Source: GCA-2746795 sp964643965 | GTDB taxonomy: Bacteria > Chloroflexota > Anaerolineae > Promineifilales > Promineifilaceae | DNA: 64,000 bases | NCBI GenBank assembly: GCA_964643965.1 | Contig: CAZXVH010000007.1 | Location: 1-64,000 of the forward strand | Direction of reading: 5' to 3' | In this document: positions 44,433-53,922 of the stretch, in pieces | How positions within the stretch are numbered: position 1 is the first letter of the stretch | How the letters are laid out: the number at the start of each line of letters is the position of its first letter | Program-made: the position numbers and the translations under genes | The notes under the pieces: model-generated | Databases searched by the model: none | Told to the model about the DNA's origin: nothing | Seen by the model: the letters and a program-made list of their open reading frames with translations, nothing else

Positions 44433-46916
44433 TTAGGGGCAGTTTGGCGCTTCGATGAACAGGGTTTTTTGCGCCCATAAACTGCCGCCAGTTTCCACCC
44501 GACCATAGCCGGTGACAGCGCCGCCCGGGCTGACCAGGGTGTAGATGGCGCTGTTTGGCGTGGCATCGGAAACCGGTTCTCCATTCCAGAAATAGGCGTA
44601 AATGCCATCGCCGCCGTGTCCCTGGAAGAAGATGAGCATTTCCCAGCCGGTGTTGGTGCAAACGGCCGTTTCTGGCAAAGGCCATAAATCAAAGCTCAAT
44701 GGCGTGATCTGGTCAGCTGGTTTGGGGGTGGCGCTGCCGCCGCCGGCGCTGCTGTGGGTGAAGATGGGCAGCCGCCCCATTTCCCCATACCATTGGATGC
44801 GATCCTCAAAGACGAAACCGGCCACATCGCCATCGCCCACAAAGAACCATTTGCTGTCTTCGGAGCGCCCCATGATGACGATGGGGTCTCCGGCCGCCAC
44901 CACGGACAGTTCTTGCCCGTTAAGGTTCGGCTGGTCATAGAGGGAAGAATTTTCCAGCGCCAGGCCAATATTGGTGGGGGTGGCTGTGCCCAGGGAAGCT
45001 GCTGGCATGGGCGTGGTCGCTGCTTCTACGGTGGCTGAAACAGCGATAGTAGTAGGCGTTGGTTCTGTGGCCGGCCCGGCAGCGGTGGCTGAGGGTGTGG
45101 TCGTCGGTATGGTGGTGGGGGAAACGGCCGTTTCTGTGTTTGTCGGAAAAGCAGAAAGATCAGATTTGGAATTATTTGTCACGGTAGCAGAGGTGAAAAC
45201 GGCCGTGGCGGTAGAGCGCCTCGTTTTGGTGGCAGTTGGCGCTTTAACGGCGGCTAATGTGGTTGCCTCCGATGTTGTCGTGGCTGGCCGTTCCATTTCT
45301 GCCTGGTCGGCGCGGCCTACCATCACCCATACAACTTGAGAAAGTACAAGCAGCACACCCACAATCACAGCGATGACAAGCAGCCGTTTGTCCCGGTGCT
45401 TGATCTCATCTTCCGTGTTGATCAAGCGCTCGGCCAATTCCAAGACCCCATCTTCATCCTGGAAATCAGGGTCGATGGCCTTGATTTGATTCCAATATGC
45501 CATCGCCTCGTGGGGATTTTGTCGGGACACGGCGGCAAACGCATTATTATACAAAATGGCGCAGATGCCTTCTTTAGCCCGGCGCTCCACCTGCATTCGG
45601 TCACGATAGGGCAATGACCCCCGCTTCGCCTCAACTGTCTCCCAATTTTTCAAGGCTTCTTCATACCGGCGTTCTTCCAGCATGGAAACGGCCGTTTCAT
45701 AAAGAGCGTCGAGATCAGATTGAATGGTATTTGACTGCATACTTTGGCGAATCTGGGTATAGAGATGGCCGAGATTAGGATAGTGTGGCGTTAACTCCCG
45801 CATGGCCGTCGCTACCACGGCCGCTTCCCCAAATTTACCGGCCTGGAAGAAGTCCACAGCCTGTTTATAAAGCTGTTGGGCGGCGTCTTGCCTGAGCTGC
45901 GCCGCTTGCCCACTCTGGTAGTCGGCGCCGGTGCGCGTTAGCTCGTCGATTTTTTCAATGCAGCGAATGTAGTCCCCTTCATCATACGCCTCGTTGGCTT
46001 GCAGCCACAGGCGGCCCAGATGCTCCAAATGGCGAGAGCCGAGAGTTTCCAGGGGGTTTTGCAGGTTGACGGCCACCGTTTGTAAAGCGGTGGCCATATC
46101 GGCCGCAGATTGGTAGCGGCGCTCCGGCTGTTTTTCTAAGGCGCGTTCCACGATGGTGATCAAGGTTTGGGGCAGATTGGAATTGGCGGCGAACAAGTCA
46201 GGCACGGCGGCGCTGATTTGTTGATCTAAAATATGTTGGATGCTGTCACCGGGAAAGGGGGGGCGCCCATCCAGCATTTCATAGATGAGGGCGCCCAGGC
46301 TGTAAATATCGGCGCGATAATCCACGGCGTTGCCCAGGGCTTGCTCCGGCGACATGTAAAGGGCGGTGCCCAAGGCGGTCTGTTCATCCAGGGCGGTGAG
46401 AGGTTGCCCCACCAGCCTGGCGATGCCAAAGTCCATGAGAATGGGTTCGCCCAGGAGATTGATCATGACATTGGCGGGCTTGATGTCGCGGTGGATCATG
46501 CGCCGTTGGTGGGCGTAATCGACCGCATCACACAAATTGATGGCGATGCGGGTGGCTTCGGTGAGGGGAAGGCGCATCTCGGCCTGCTGTAGGGCGGCTA
46601 ATTTTTGCGCCAATGTTTCGCCGGGAATGTATTCCATGACGATGTAATAGAGGCCCTCTTCTCGTTTTATGTCATAGACACGCACGATATTTTGGTGGCG
46701 CAGTTGGGCAACGGCCGTTGCTTCTTGCTCAAATTGTTGTACAAATTTGGGGTCTTTGGTGAGGTGGGGATGGATGATTTTGAGGGCCACATCTCGCTTG
46801 AGGTTTTTATCGGCAGCCCGATAGACGGAGGACATACCTCCGCGACCTAAAAGAGACTCGATGGTGTAGCGGTCTCCCAGAACTTGACCAATCCAGGATT
46901 TGTTTTTTGGCGTCAT
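44433..46916 (-). CDS. Transmembrane Ser/Thr protein kinase with SH3-like C-terminus
   Basis: 827 residues. Order: Hanks-type kinase (14-270) with GRGGMSSVYRA, ALKII, HRDIKPANV, DFGIAR and APE-like SPEQ; a helical repeat region of TPR type (300-500); one membrane helix near 520; a long Thr/Ala/Pro linker (550-660) outside; and a bacterial SH3 domain (about 665-725) with SLYDQPNLNGQELSVVAAGD, WFFVGDGDVAGFV. GGAGTCGGG lies before the ATG. Cell-wall sensing by the SH3 part is inference. Confidence 0.92.
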   Translation of the reverse strand: MTPKNKSWIGQVLGDRYTIESLLGRGGMSSVYRAADKNLKRDVALKIIHPHLTKDPKFVQQFEQEATAVAQLRHQNIVRVYDIKREEGLYYIVMEYIPGETLAQKLAALQQAEMRLPLTEATRIAINLCDAVDYAHQRRMIHRDIKPANVMINLLGEPILMDFGIARLVGQPLTALDEQTALGTALYMSPEQALGNAVDYRADIYSLGALIYEMLDGRPPFPGDSIQHILDQQISAAVPDLFAANSNLPQTLITIVERALEKQPERRYQSAADMATALQTVAVNLQNPLETLGSRHLEHLGRLWLQANEAYDEGDYIRCIEKIDELTRTGADYQSGQAAQLRQDAAQQLYKQAVDFFQAGKFGEAAVVATAMRELTPHYPNLGHLYTQIRQSMQSNTIQSDLDALYETAVSMLEERRYEEALKNWETVEAKRGSLPYRDRMQVERRAKEGICAILYNNAFAAVSRQNPHEAMAYWNQIKAIDPDFQDEDGVLELAERLINTEDEIKHRDKRLLVIAVIVGVLLVLSQVVWVMVGRADQAEMERPATTTSEATTLAAVKAPTATKTRRSTATAVFTSATVTNNSKSDLSAFPTNTETAVSPTTIPTTTPSATAAGPATEPTPTTIAVSATVEAATTPMPAASLGTATPTNIGLALENSSLYDQPNLNGQELSVVAAGDPIVIMGRSEDSKWFFVGDGDVAGFVFEDRIQWYGEMGRLPIFTHSSAGGGSATPKPADQITPLSFDLWPLPETAVCTNTGWEMLIFFQGHGGDGIYAYFWNGEPVSDATPNSAIYTLVSPGGAVTGYGRVETGGSLWAQKTLFIEAPNCP

Positions 46917-47069
46917 GTCCCGACTCCGCTATGATGGGCGGCAGCGATTTGGATTCCCATTGGAACACAGAGATACACGGAGGAACCACAAAATCATTAT
47001 TTGTAAAGATGGGATTGTTTTAAAATGAACCATGTCCCATTTTTTGATGGTAATGGAGAGAATTATACC

Positions 47070-47744
47070 ATGCCGCGGACGTTTTTCCATTTTGAAAAGG
47101 TGGGCTATTGGCGTAATCCGTTTGGGGCGTTGACGGAGGCGGAGTGGGCGGCGGTGGCGGCGCTGCCGCCCAAGGCGGCGCAGGCGTTGAGCGCTGGTTT
47201 TGACCATTTGCAGTTGTTAGGGCCGATGGGGGTGGGTAAATCGACGACTTTGTTGGCTTTGCACAACTATTTTGCCGCAGAGGGACGCCGGGTGGCTTAT
47301 GAATATTTGCCACCTGGACAGCGTCGTTTTGAAACAGAAACGGCCGTTCTGGATACCTTTCTCCTGGATGAAGCGCAGCGGCTCTGGTGGGGGCAGCGAC
47401 AGAAATTGAGGCGGTTGGCGGGCAACGGCCGTTTGCAGATCATCTTCAGCAGCCATGAAGACCTGACCGGGTTGTTTGCCAACAGAGGGTTGAACTTGAC
47501 CAGTGTGGATTTGGCGGGGGAGATGGAGGTGGGTTGGATAACGGCCGTTTTAGACAAACGCCTGGCTTATTTTGCCCTGCCTGATCAGCCTCGCGCCCGC
47601 TTATCTGATGACGCCCCTGCCTATCTCTATGAGCGGTTTGGGCATAATTTGCGCCAGATGGAATACTTCTTATACGAGGTGTGGCAAAGTCTTGACGGGC
47701 CAGAGCGCGTCACGCCGCATATCTTAATGCAGACGAAAGCCTAA
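47070..47744 (+). CDS. Small P-loop ATPase
   Basis: 224 residues. Seen: LLGPMGVGKSTTLLALHNYF (Walker A), VLDTFLLDEAQR (Walker B) and IIFSSHEDLTGLF (sensor 1-like), an AAA/STAND-type minimal nucleotide-binding domain. GGAGAGA before the ATG at 47070 supports this start rather than 47025. It is tail-to-tail with an arrestin-like gene, sharing the bases CTAA. Divergent from the Ser/Thr kinase. Partner and role unknown. Confidence 0.75.
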   Translation: MPRTFFHFEKVGYWRNPFGALTEAEWAAVAALPPKAAQALSAGFDHLQLLGPMGVGKSTTLLALHNYFAAEGRRVAYEYLPPGQRRFETETAVLDTFLLDEAQRLWWGQRQKLRRLAGNGRLQIIFSSHEDLTGLFANRGLNLTSVDLAGEMEVGWITAVLDKRLAYFALPDQPRARLSDDAPAYLYERFGHNLRQMEYFLYEVWQSLDGPERVTPHILMQTKA

Positions 47745-48145
47745 CTCTCTTCAGACGGCACAGGTCTCAGCAAAAAGCGTTTGCTGCCCACAATATCCTT
47801 GCCCCAGGCCACATTCAGGTCAATCTGCACCGTCCAGACAATGCTGACATAATACCCCTCATAGCTCCAGGGATCAGAAGGCAGCGTGAAGGCAAACTCA
47901 AATATCGCTGGCAGCCCTGCTTTTAACGAACCTTCATGCAATTGCATCTCGGCTGGAGTTTCCACATATTGTGTGCCACGCCCCTCAGTTTGCCAACGCA
48001 GCCGCGCCGTTACCTGCTTGCAATTAATGTCGCTGTCCGTGTAAATGGTAACACGCCCTTTCAATGCCTCTCCAGGTTGAAACAGCGTCACGTCTCCATC
48101 CACTTTTCCATCAAAAAATTGAATATCAAAATCTGCGTTAGCCAT
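47741..48145 (-). CDS. Arrestin-like protein (Spo0M-like)
   Basis: 134 residues with the strand pattern of an arrestin half: FFDGKVDGDVTLFQPGEALKGRVTIYT, ITARLRWQTEGRGTQ, LKAGLPAIFEFAFTLP, and YYVSIVWTVQIDLNVAWGKDI. The start at 48145 is chosen because the 17 codons upstream come from the CTTCGACAAGCTCAG repeat. It forms a pair with the next minus-strand gene, which holds a similar domain. Confidence 0.65.
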   Translation of the reverse strand: MANADFDIQFFDGKVDGDVTLFQPGEALKGRVTIYTDSDINCKQVTARLRWQTEGRGTQYVETPAEMQLHEGSLKAGLPAIFEFAFTLPSDPWSYEGYYVSIVWTVQIDLNVAWGKDIVGSKRFLLRPVPSEES

Positions 48146-48159
48146 AATTTTTATGTGTA

Positions 48160-48240
48160 ATCTGAGCTTGTCGAAGGCGAAACCGGGCTTCGACAAGTGG
48201 TTCTTGAGCTTGCCGAAAGGCTCAGCCCTCGCCTGTCTGG
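48160..48240. repeat. CTTCGACAAGCTCAG-type inverted repeat
   Basis: CTGAGCTTGTCGAAG (48161-48175) faces CTTCGACAAG (48188-48197) and further GAGCTTGCCGAAAGGCTCAGCCCTCG to 48232. It lies between the two arrestin-like genes and is related to the tandem array at 941-1160. Confidence 0.8.
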
Positions 48241-48247
48241 ATACTCC

Positions 48248-48871
48248 CTAAATTTTCATTTTGGGCAAAACAGTTAGTTCAAACTCTTCCACAAAATTGG
48301 GCAGTGAAGAAATATCCGCCTCGAATTTGAGGAGCCATTGTAAAGCATTTCGGCGCACCTTTACCGTGTGTATGCTGTCTGCGGGAATTTGCAGCGAATA
48401 CGCTTTGTGCAGCAGATGACCACTCCGAAAATCAGCGCCCGGCTCCTCATATTCTTCGATAATATGATTATGGGTGACGGTGGTGGTGTCTGTGCCGCGC
48501 TGGTAGGTGGCCGTTTCGCGCAAGATGAGCTGCGTCTTTATCCAATTAATCGTAACTGGTCGTTTGAAAGTGTGGTGGAAACTAAAATCAAACGTTTCAC
48601 CTACGGCCAATTCCGCGGGCGGCAACACGAACTCAGGACGGCCCACCTTAAATCGGGCGTAATAAGCCATGAGGCCGTACCCGGTAATAGCCAGGCCAAT
48701 GAGTATAAAAATTGAGATGAAAAAGATACCCAGAAATTGCGGTTCATTGGTGAGCATGAAAAATAGGAAAACCGCAGAAAATGCGGTCCAGAATAAGCCA
48801 AATCCGAGTAAACAGCCTGGCTTTTTGCTGCTGATAGCGTAACTAGACTGGCCGGAATTACGAATTGTCAT
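48248..48871 (-). CDS. Two-helix membrane protein with arrestin-like domain
   Basis: 207 residues: a short cytoplasmic N-terminus, two helices (19-41 and 46-70), and a soluble part with GRPEFVLPPAELAVGETFDFSFHH, WIKTQLILRETATY, and a final LPNFVEEFELTVLPKMKI strand. The soluble part follows the same scheme as the neighbouring arrestin-like protein, so the two may bind each other; that is inference. Confidence 0.6.
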   Translation of the reverse strand: MTIRNSGQSSYAISSKKPGCLLGFGLFWTAFSAVFLFFMLTNEPQFLGIFFISIFILIGLAITGYGLMAYYARFKVGRPEFVLPPAELAVGETFDFSFHHTFKRPVTINWIKTQLILRETATYQRGTDTTTVTHNHIIEEYEEPGADFRSGHLLHKAYSLQIPADSIHTVKVRRNALQWLLKFEADISSLPNFVEEFELTVLPKMKI

Positions 48872-48907
48872 CTGCTTTTATCTACTCCTGGTTTGGCGTC
48901 AGTTAGG

Positions 48908-49015
48908 TATCTTCTCAATAAACTGGGAGATTACAAAAGTTTTGGCATCAGAGTGTTCATACAAAGCTAATTCTAAAACTTTTGTAATCTTTGCCCCCAA
49001 ATATTGAGATGTTAC
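48908..49015. repeat. Nested inverted repeat of about 105 bp
   Basis: Inner arms AGATTACAAAAGTTTT and AAAACTTTTGTAATCT match perfectly over 16 bp; outer arms TCTCAATA and TATTGAGA flank them. The region is AT-rich and noncoding between the arrestin-like gene and the deacetylase remnant. Confidence 0.75.
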
Positions 49016-49290
49016 TCAGTTAGCCCCTGAAAAAACTGACGCACACATTCGCCTAAGGCTGATAGATCATAGCCACCTTCCTGCACAGAAACGACAGGTA
49101 GACCCAATGCTTGCAGTATCTTACTAATCTGGAAAAAGCTGGCTGGTTCCAACTTGAAACTGCCAGCGGGATCGTTTTCTAGTGTATCAAATCCCAAAGA
49201 AAGCACCAACATATCTGGCGCGGAAAAAAGATGTCCTGAACGCCGTTGCTGTGATAGACGCCGATGTTCCTCAAATGGTGCGTCTGGGGA
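49012..49290 (-). pseudogene. Histone-deacetylase-like gene remnant with internal deletion
   Basis: The end reads APDMLVLSLGFDTLENDPAG, FFQISKILQALGLPVVSVQEGGYDL and a normal C-terminus, typical of acetylpolyamine/histone deacetylases. In another frame just upstream, HSNGVQDIFF (around 49224-49255) resembles the HGNGTQ-IF motif. In intact enzymes these blocks lie about 100 residues apart, so an internal deletion with a frame change joined them; the N-terminal third is missing altogether. The reading frame runs into the 3' end of the gamma-glutamyltransferase gene. Confidence 0.8.
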
Positions 49291-49324
49291 GCAGCCCTTC
49301 GGCATTGAGATGCGGCCACAGCAG

Positions 49325-50914
49325 TCAGGCAACGGCCGTTGCTCCCCCTCGCCTGTTATCCCCAGCCGCCACTAAACGGCCGTCTTCCGTGCGGGAAACG
49401 GAGTGCGCTCCCCCAAAGTAGATGCTGCGGCCGGGCCAGCAGTTGACCGGGTAGCCCCAGGCCGTCAACTGGGCGATGGCTTCTGGATCATAGCCATGTT
49501 CACATTGCAGCACCCCGTTTTCCAGGTGGACCCGCGCCGTATTGACCGTATCATCCAGGGATAACTGGAAGTCGATGAGATTGCTGAGAACCTGCAAAAT
49601 GGCGCTGCGAATGCGTTCACTGCCGCCGCTGCCTACCACCAGCCGCGTTTTGCCATTTTTTAGCACAATGGTGGGCGTCATCATGGTGGGGATGCGCTGT
49701 CCGGGCTGGCGGGTATGGAAGCCGTTGGGGTGCAGGTCGGCTTCGCCCAAAATGTTGTTGGCGATATAGCCGGTTCCGGGCACCACAAACCCGGCCGACT
49801 CTCCGGCGGTCGTGGTCAGGCTGACGGCCAGCCCCGCGCCGTCGATGACGCTGAGATGGCTGGTATTGCCGCCCCCTTTTTTCTCCGCTGCCGTTGAGGA
49901 AGGGCGTCTGTCGGCCAGCGCTCCCTCTACTTCCTGGCGATATTGGCTGACGTGGGCCTGGCTGAGAAAACGGGCGGTGGCTTCGGCGATGGGTAGATGT
50001 TCGCTGTCATATTCCCATAAGCGGCGGGCGCGGCTGACGGCGGCCATGACTTCGTATAGCAACTGAAGATGGCGGGCGGAACCATGTTGTACGAGGGAGA
50101 GATCAAAGTGGGCAAGCAGCTTGAAGGCAAACGCCGTCAGGACGCCGCCAGTAGAGCTGGGGGGTGGCAGCAGCAGTTCGTATCCGCGATAGGGTAGACG
50201 AATGGAACTGCGGACAGGAGTGGTATAGTTTTGCAGGTCAACGGCCGTTAAAAATCCGCCATTTTCTTGTTGATCAGCCAAAAGCGCCTGGGCTAAACGG
50301 CCGTTGCGAGCATACGCCGCCCCTTCTTGGGCCAGGTTAGATAAGGTGTCGGTCAGATGGGGGATGTAGAGTGTTTCGCCCGGCTGGATCATGCGGCCGT
50401 TGGCGGCGAAGATCGCTTTCATTCCTTCAGTGTGGGTGTAAATGGGGGTGAGCAGTTTGCAGGTGAAAGCCTGGAATGGCTCCAGGGGGAAACCGGCGCG
50501 GGCCAGTTGGATGGCTGGCGCCAGCAAGGTGGGTAGGGGCAGGCGACCATGACGGCCAGCCAGTTGACATAAGCCGAAGATGTTGCCGGGCACGGCCACC
50601 GCCGCCCGGCCCAGGTGGAAGCTTTGGGTGGTAGCGCCAAAGTCGATGATAACTTCGGTAAAGTCCTTGAGGGCTGGCGGCGACCCTTCCAGGCCGGGGG
50701 TGGTGGAGAAGAAATCATAAACGAGAGAACGGCCGTTTTGGGGATCGTACAAATGAGCCATGCCGCTGCCGCCCAGGTGGACGACGCCAATTTCGGCAAT
50801 AAACGAGGCAAAGGCGGCGGCCACGGCCGCATCGACGGCATTGCCTCCTTGTTTGAGCATAGCAGCGCCAGCCGCCGCTGTCTGCGGGCTGCCCGCAGCG
50901 ATTACACCAGCCAT
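49325..50914 (-). CDS. Gamma-glutamyltransferase family protein
   Basis: 529 residues of the Ntn-hydrolase family that self-cleaves into two subunits and moves or hydrolyses gamma-glutamyl groups. Seen: GGNAVDAAVAAAFA, GGSGMAHLYD, the self-cleavage site GGNTSHLSVID, VPGTGYIANN and VVGSGGSERI. No signal peptide is seen from the start at 50914, chosen by AAAGGAA; the 19 upstream codons are unsupported. Divergent from an M20 peptidase, so a peptide or glutathione-type breakdown context fits. Confidence 0.9.
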   Translation of the reverse strand: MAGVIAAGSPQTAAAGAAMLKQGGNAVDAAVAAAFASFIAEIGVVHLGGSGMAHLYDPQNGRSLVYDFFSTTPGLEGSPPALKDFTEVIIDFGATTQSFHLGRAAVAVPGNIFGLCQLAGRHGRLPLPTLLAPAIQLARAGFPLEPFQAFTCKLLTPIYTHTEGMKAIFAANGRMIQPGETLYIPHLTDTLSNLAQEGAAYARNGRLAQALLADQQENGGFLTAVDLQNYTTPVRSSIRLPYRGYELLLPPPSSTGGVLTAFAFKLLAHFDLSLVQHGSARHLQLLYEVMAAVSRARRLWEYDSEHLPIAEATARFLSQAHVSQYRQEVEGALADRRPSSTAAEKKGGGNTSHLSVIDGAGLAVSLTTTAGESAGFVVPGTGYIANNILGEADLHPNGFHTRQPGQRIPTMMTPTIVLKNGKTRLVVGSGGSERIRSAILQVLSNLIDFQLSLDDTVNTARVHLENGVLQCEHGYDPEAIAQLTAWGYPVNCWPGRSIYFGGAHSVSRTEDGRLVAAGDNRRGGATAVA

Positions 50915-51053
50915 AAGGGTTCCTTTACGTTTAAGCGTGATTTTTCTTTGAGCCGGGAGCAAGTTTACCAAAATGAATCAAAAAAGCAGATGTATTTTGC
51001 TGCGACTGGTGTTATAACAAAGGCATCAATCCAAAACAGAGACGAGAACTGAT

Positions 51054-52331
51054 ATGACCGCAACAATTCAAACGCAGTTACACACATTTCTAACGGATAA
51101 TTTGACAGACTACCTGGCTTTACTGCAAGAATGGGTGGGCATCAATAGTTTCACAGCAAACAAGGCAGGGGTGGATGAATTAGGGCGGAAAACGGCCGGT
51201 TCCTTTGCCGAACTGGGTTTTGCCGCAGAGTATATCCCCTCTGTGCATCCCGGGTTTGGCCATCACCTCGTTTTAACCCGGCCGGGCAAATCCGGCCGTA
51301 AAATTGGCCTGGTCTCCCATCTTGATACCGTTTTTCCCCGCGCCGAGGAGCGGGGCAACAACTTTGCCTGGCGGCCGGACGGGGAGCGCATCTATGGCCC
51401 CGGCACAGTGGATATCAAGGGCGGCACACTCATTATCTACATGATGCTGGCCGCTTTGCAAGCCACCTTGCCAGACGTATTGGATGACATCACCTGGATC
51501 ATCCTCTTAGACGCTTCAGAGGAGGTGGCTGGCGCTGATTTTGGCGAATTGTGCGTGGCGCGGTTGGGGCCAGAGGCGTTGGCCTGCCTCATTTTTGAAG
51601 GCGGCGCGTTGCAGGAGGGGGAGGCCAAAGTGGTGGTGGCCCGAAAAGGCATGGCGATTTTCCACATTGAAGTGGCAGGCAAAGCGGCTCATGCCGGCAG
51701 CGCCCACAACACAGGGGCCAACGCCATTTTGCAACTGGCGGATGTGTTGCAGCAGGTGGGACGCCTGACTGATTACGAACGAAACCTGACCTTTAATGTG
51801 GGCACAATCACCGGCGGCACAGTGACGAATCGGGTGCCTCATTTTGCGGCCGCCAAGGTGGAGATGCGGGCGTATGCGCCTGAGGTGTATCAGGCCGGGG
51901 TGGAGAGTATCATGGCGCTCAATGAGTGGTCAACCGTAGCCAGTGTCGAGGGCGATTTCTCCTGCCAGGTTAGCGTGACGCAAACTCGTAAAACTCTGCC
52001 CTGGCCGCGTAATGCTGCCACGGATCATCTCTTTTTTTTGTGGCAGGAAGCCGGGGCGGAGATGGGGCTGGCCGTTGTGCCTGAGGAGCGCGGCGGCTTG
52101 AGCGATGGCAACTATTTCTGGGATGTGGTGCCCAGTCTGGATGGCTTGGGCGCGGCCGGCGGCAATGCGCACTGCTCTGAACACAGTGAAGATGGCAGCA
52201 AAGAGCAGGAATACTGCTTGCTGGCGGCCTTTGTGCCCAAGACGGTGCTGAATGTAACGGCCGTTCTTAAACTGATTGGCTATCGGGGGAGTTCAGGGGT
52301 TCAGAAAGAGAGGGGGTTTTCGCTTCACTGA
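51054..52331 (+). CDS. M20 family metallopeptidase (carboxypeptidase G2-like)
   Basis: 425 residues. Seen: VSHLDTVFP (His89, Asp91), GPGTVDIKGG (Asp120 bridging metals), LLDASEEVAG (Glu156 base, Glu157), the dimerisation lid with KGMAIFHIEVAGKAAHAGS, and GGNAHCSEHSED near 385 for the last metal ligand. Two-zinc exopeptidase or deacylase; glutamate carboxypeptidases are the nearest recalled group. Divergent with the gamma-glutamyltransferase over a 139-bp space. Confidence 0.9.
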   Translation: MTATIQTQLHTFLTDNLTDYLALLQEWVGINSFTANKAGVDELGRKTAGSFAELGFAAEYIPSVHPGFGHHLVLTRPGKSGRKIGLVSHLDTVFPRAEERGNNFAWRPDGERIYGPGTVDIKGGTLIIYMMLAALQATLPDVLDDITWIILLDASEEVAGADFGELCVARLGPEALACLIFEGGALQEGEAKVVVARKGMAIFHIEVAGKAAHAGSAHNTGANAILQLADVLQQVGRLTDYERNLTFNVGTITGGTVTNRVPHFAAAKVEMRAYAPEVYQAGVESIMALNEWSTVASVEGDFSCQVSVTQTRKTLPWPRNAATDHLFFLWQEAGAEMGLAVVPEERGGLSDGNYFWDVVPSLDGLGAAGGNAHCSEHSEDGSKEQEYCLLAAFVPKTVLNVTAVLKLIGYRGSSGVQKERGFSLH

Positions 52332-52353
52332 GAGCAGCACTGGGGCGGGAGTT

Positions 52354-53850
52354 TTAAACTTTATACAGCAAATCAATATACCGTTTCAGCAAATCGCCCA
52401 CCACGCCGCGAGCGGGAATGCTGGACGCCATGCCGTAAACGGGGGCCAATCCTTCGCCGCTGTCAGGAGAAGCTTTTACCTGGGCCACCGCTGCTTTCAA
52501 ATCGGTGATGAGCCGTTCTTTGACGCCTGGCTGGGTATGCAGCCGCGTGACCATGATGTGGATGGCGGGCGGTTGGAAGAGACCGGTTAGACTCCACCCT
52601 TTTTGGCTCATGGCGTCCATCACCCGGTAAATATCCATCTCGTCTGACGTGAAGGAGATGATGAAGGTGGGATCGCCCAAGACGTGCAGGTCCGGCATGG
52701 CGTTGACCTGGTCTCGAATGAAAACGGCCGTTTCCATAATCGCTTTGGTGGCCGCCAGATACCCGTCTTGCCCCTCCGTCACCAACGCTGCCCAGGCCGC
52801 CGCCGCCGAAGCGCCCGGCCGGCTGCCGGCAAAACTGGGCGAAAAATACATGCCGCCCGGCCAATCCGTGACCACAAAATATTGGTAACGGCGCAATTCC
52901 GGGGTGCGATACAGCACTACCGACGAACCTTTGGGCGCTAACCCATATTTGTGAGTGTCGGCCGACATAGAGGTGACGCCGGGCAGCCGAAAATCGTAAG
53001 CGGGCAGGTGGTAGCCCAATTTCTCTGCCCAGGGCAGCACAAAGCCGCCCACACAGGCGTCTACGTGCATGCCAATGCCCGCTTCCTTTGCCAGCGCCGC
53101 CATCTCCGAGATGGGATCGATGACCCCATGCGGGAAGCTGGGGGCCGACCCCACCAGGGCGATTGTGTTTTTGTTGATGGCGTTCTTGGCGGCGATCCAG
53201 TCGGCGCGGAAGCTGGTGGGGTCTACCGGGATTTTGATGAGCTTGAAGCCAAAATAGTGGGCGGCTTTGTCGAAGGCGGCATGGGCGGTGATGGGCGCGA
53301 TCACTTCTGGTTTGCGGATCCCTTTGCTTTCTCGCGCCCAATCCCGATATGTTTTCATAGCCATGAGGATGCTTTCGGTGCCGCCGGAAGTGAGTGTGCC
53401 GCAGATGTCGTCGGTGGTCTGGCTGCCGCCCAACATGTCGGCCGTCATGGCCACTACCTCCGCTTCAAATTTGCTGCTGCTGGGCCAGAGATGGGCATGG
53501 AGGGCATTGCTGGCAGCGTTGAGGTTGTACACCTGGTTGAGGAAATCGGTCTCCTCTGCGTCGCCGTGGAAGACGGCGCCGGAGACGTAACCTTCTTGCC
53601 AACGGGGGTTTTCGCGGCTGGTGATGGCGCTCATTTCGGCGAGGAGGTCGGAGTGGGAACGGCCGTTTTCCGGCAGCGTCTCATAAGTAGAAAATTCACC
53701 CCGATACGGTTTGAGCGAGGTTTCCAGGCCGGCGATAATGTCGGCGTACTCTTGTTCCAGCCGTCGGTTGACAAAGGGAATTGCCTTGACCGGCTTTTCT
53801 ATGGCGCTCATAAAGCGCCGGTTAAAACGGTTAATTTGCTTTTTTAGCCC
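52354..53850 (-). CDS. PLP-dependent lyase, sphingosine-1-phosphate lyase-like
   Basis: 498 residues, fold type I. Seen: LTSGGTESILMAMKTYRD, APITAHAAFDKAAHYF (His191), HVDACVGGF (Asp265) and SMSADTHKYGLAPKGSS with Lys302. The order and DACVGGF/THKYG motifs match sphingosine phosphate lyase, which splits phosphorylated sphingoid bases into an aldehyde and phosphoethanolamine; the animal enzyme is membrane-bound, whereas this one has only a basic, amphipathic N-terminus. AAGGAGG lies 6 nt before the ATG at 53850. A related amino acid decarboxylase is the alternative. Confidence 0.85.
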   Translation of the reverse strand, partial: GLKKQINRFNRRFMSAIEKPVKAIPFVNRRLEQEYADIIAGLETSLKPYRGEFSTYETLPENGRSHSDLLAEMSAITSRENPRWQEGYVSGAVFHGDAEETDFLNQVYNLNAASNALHAHLWPSSSKFEAEVVAMTADMLGGSQTTDDICGTLTSGGTESILMAMKTYRDWARESKGIRKPEVIAPITAHAAFDKAAHYFGFKLIKIPVDPTSFRADWIAAKNAINKNTIALVGSAPSFPHGVIDPISEMAALAKEAGIGMHVDACVGGFVLPWAEKLGYHLPAYDFRLPGVTSMSADTHKYGLAPKGSSVVLYRTPELRRYQYFVVTDWPGGMYFSPSFAGSRPGASAAAAWAALVTEGQDGYLAATKAIMETAVFIRDQVNAMPDLHVLGDPTFIISFTSDEMDIYRVMDAMSQKGWSLTGLFQPPAIHIMVTRLHTQPGVKERLITDLKAAVAQVKASPDSGEGLAPVYGMASSIPARGVVGDLLKRYIDLLYKV

Positions 53851-53922
53851 CATGACTGCCTCCTTGGCACAGTAAGATTGGTTCAATCTCCAAAGTTTGA
53901 ATCAATTTTACTCGCATATTCG

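Noticed and set aside
49182..49421. Plus-strand 79-codon frame with the reading VAVIDAD
   Set aside because: It looked like a deacetylase motif, but the minus-strand reading HSNGVQDIFF and the in-place C-terminus fit better.
52463..53341. 292-codon minus-strand frame within the PLP lyase
   Set aside because: Same strand, another frame; Arg/His/Gly-rich translation typical of shadow frames in GC-rich genes.
52951..53847. 298-codon plus-strand frame opposite the PLP lyase
   Set aside because: Antisense shadow with no start signal.
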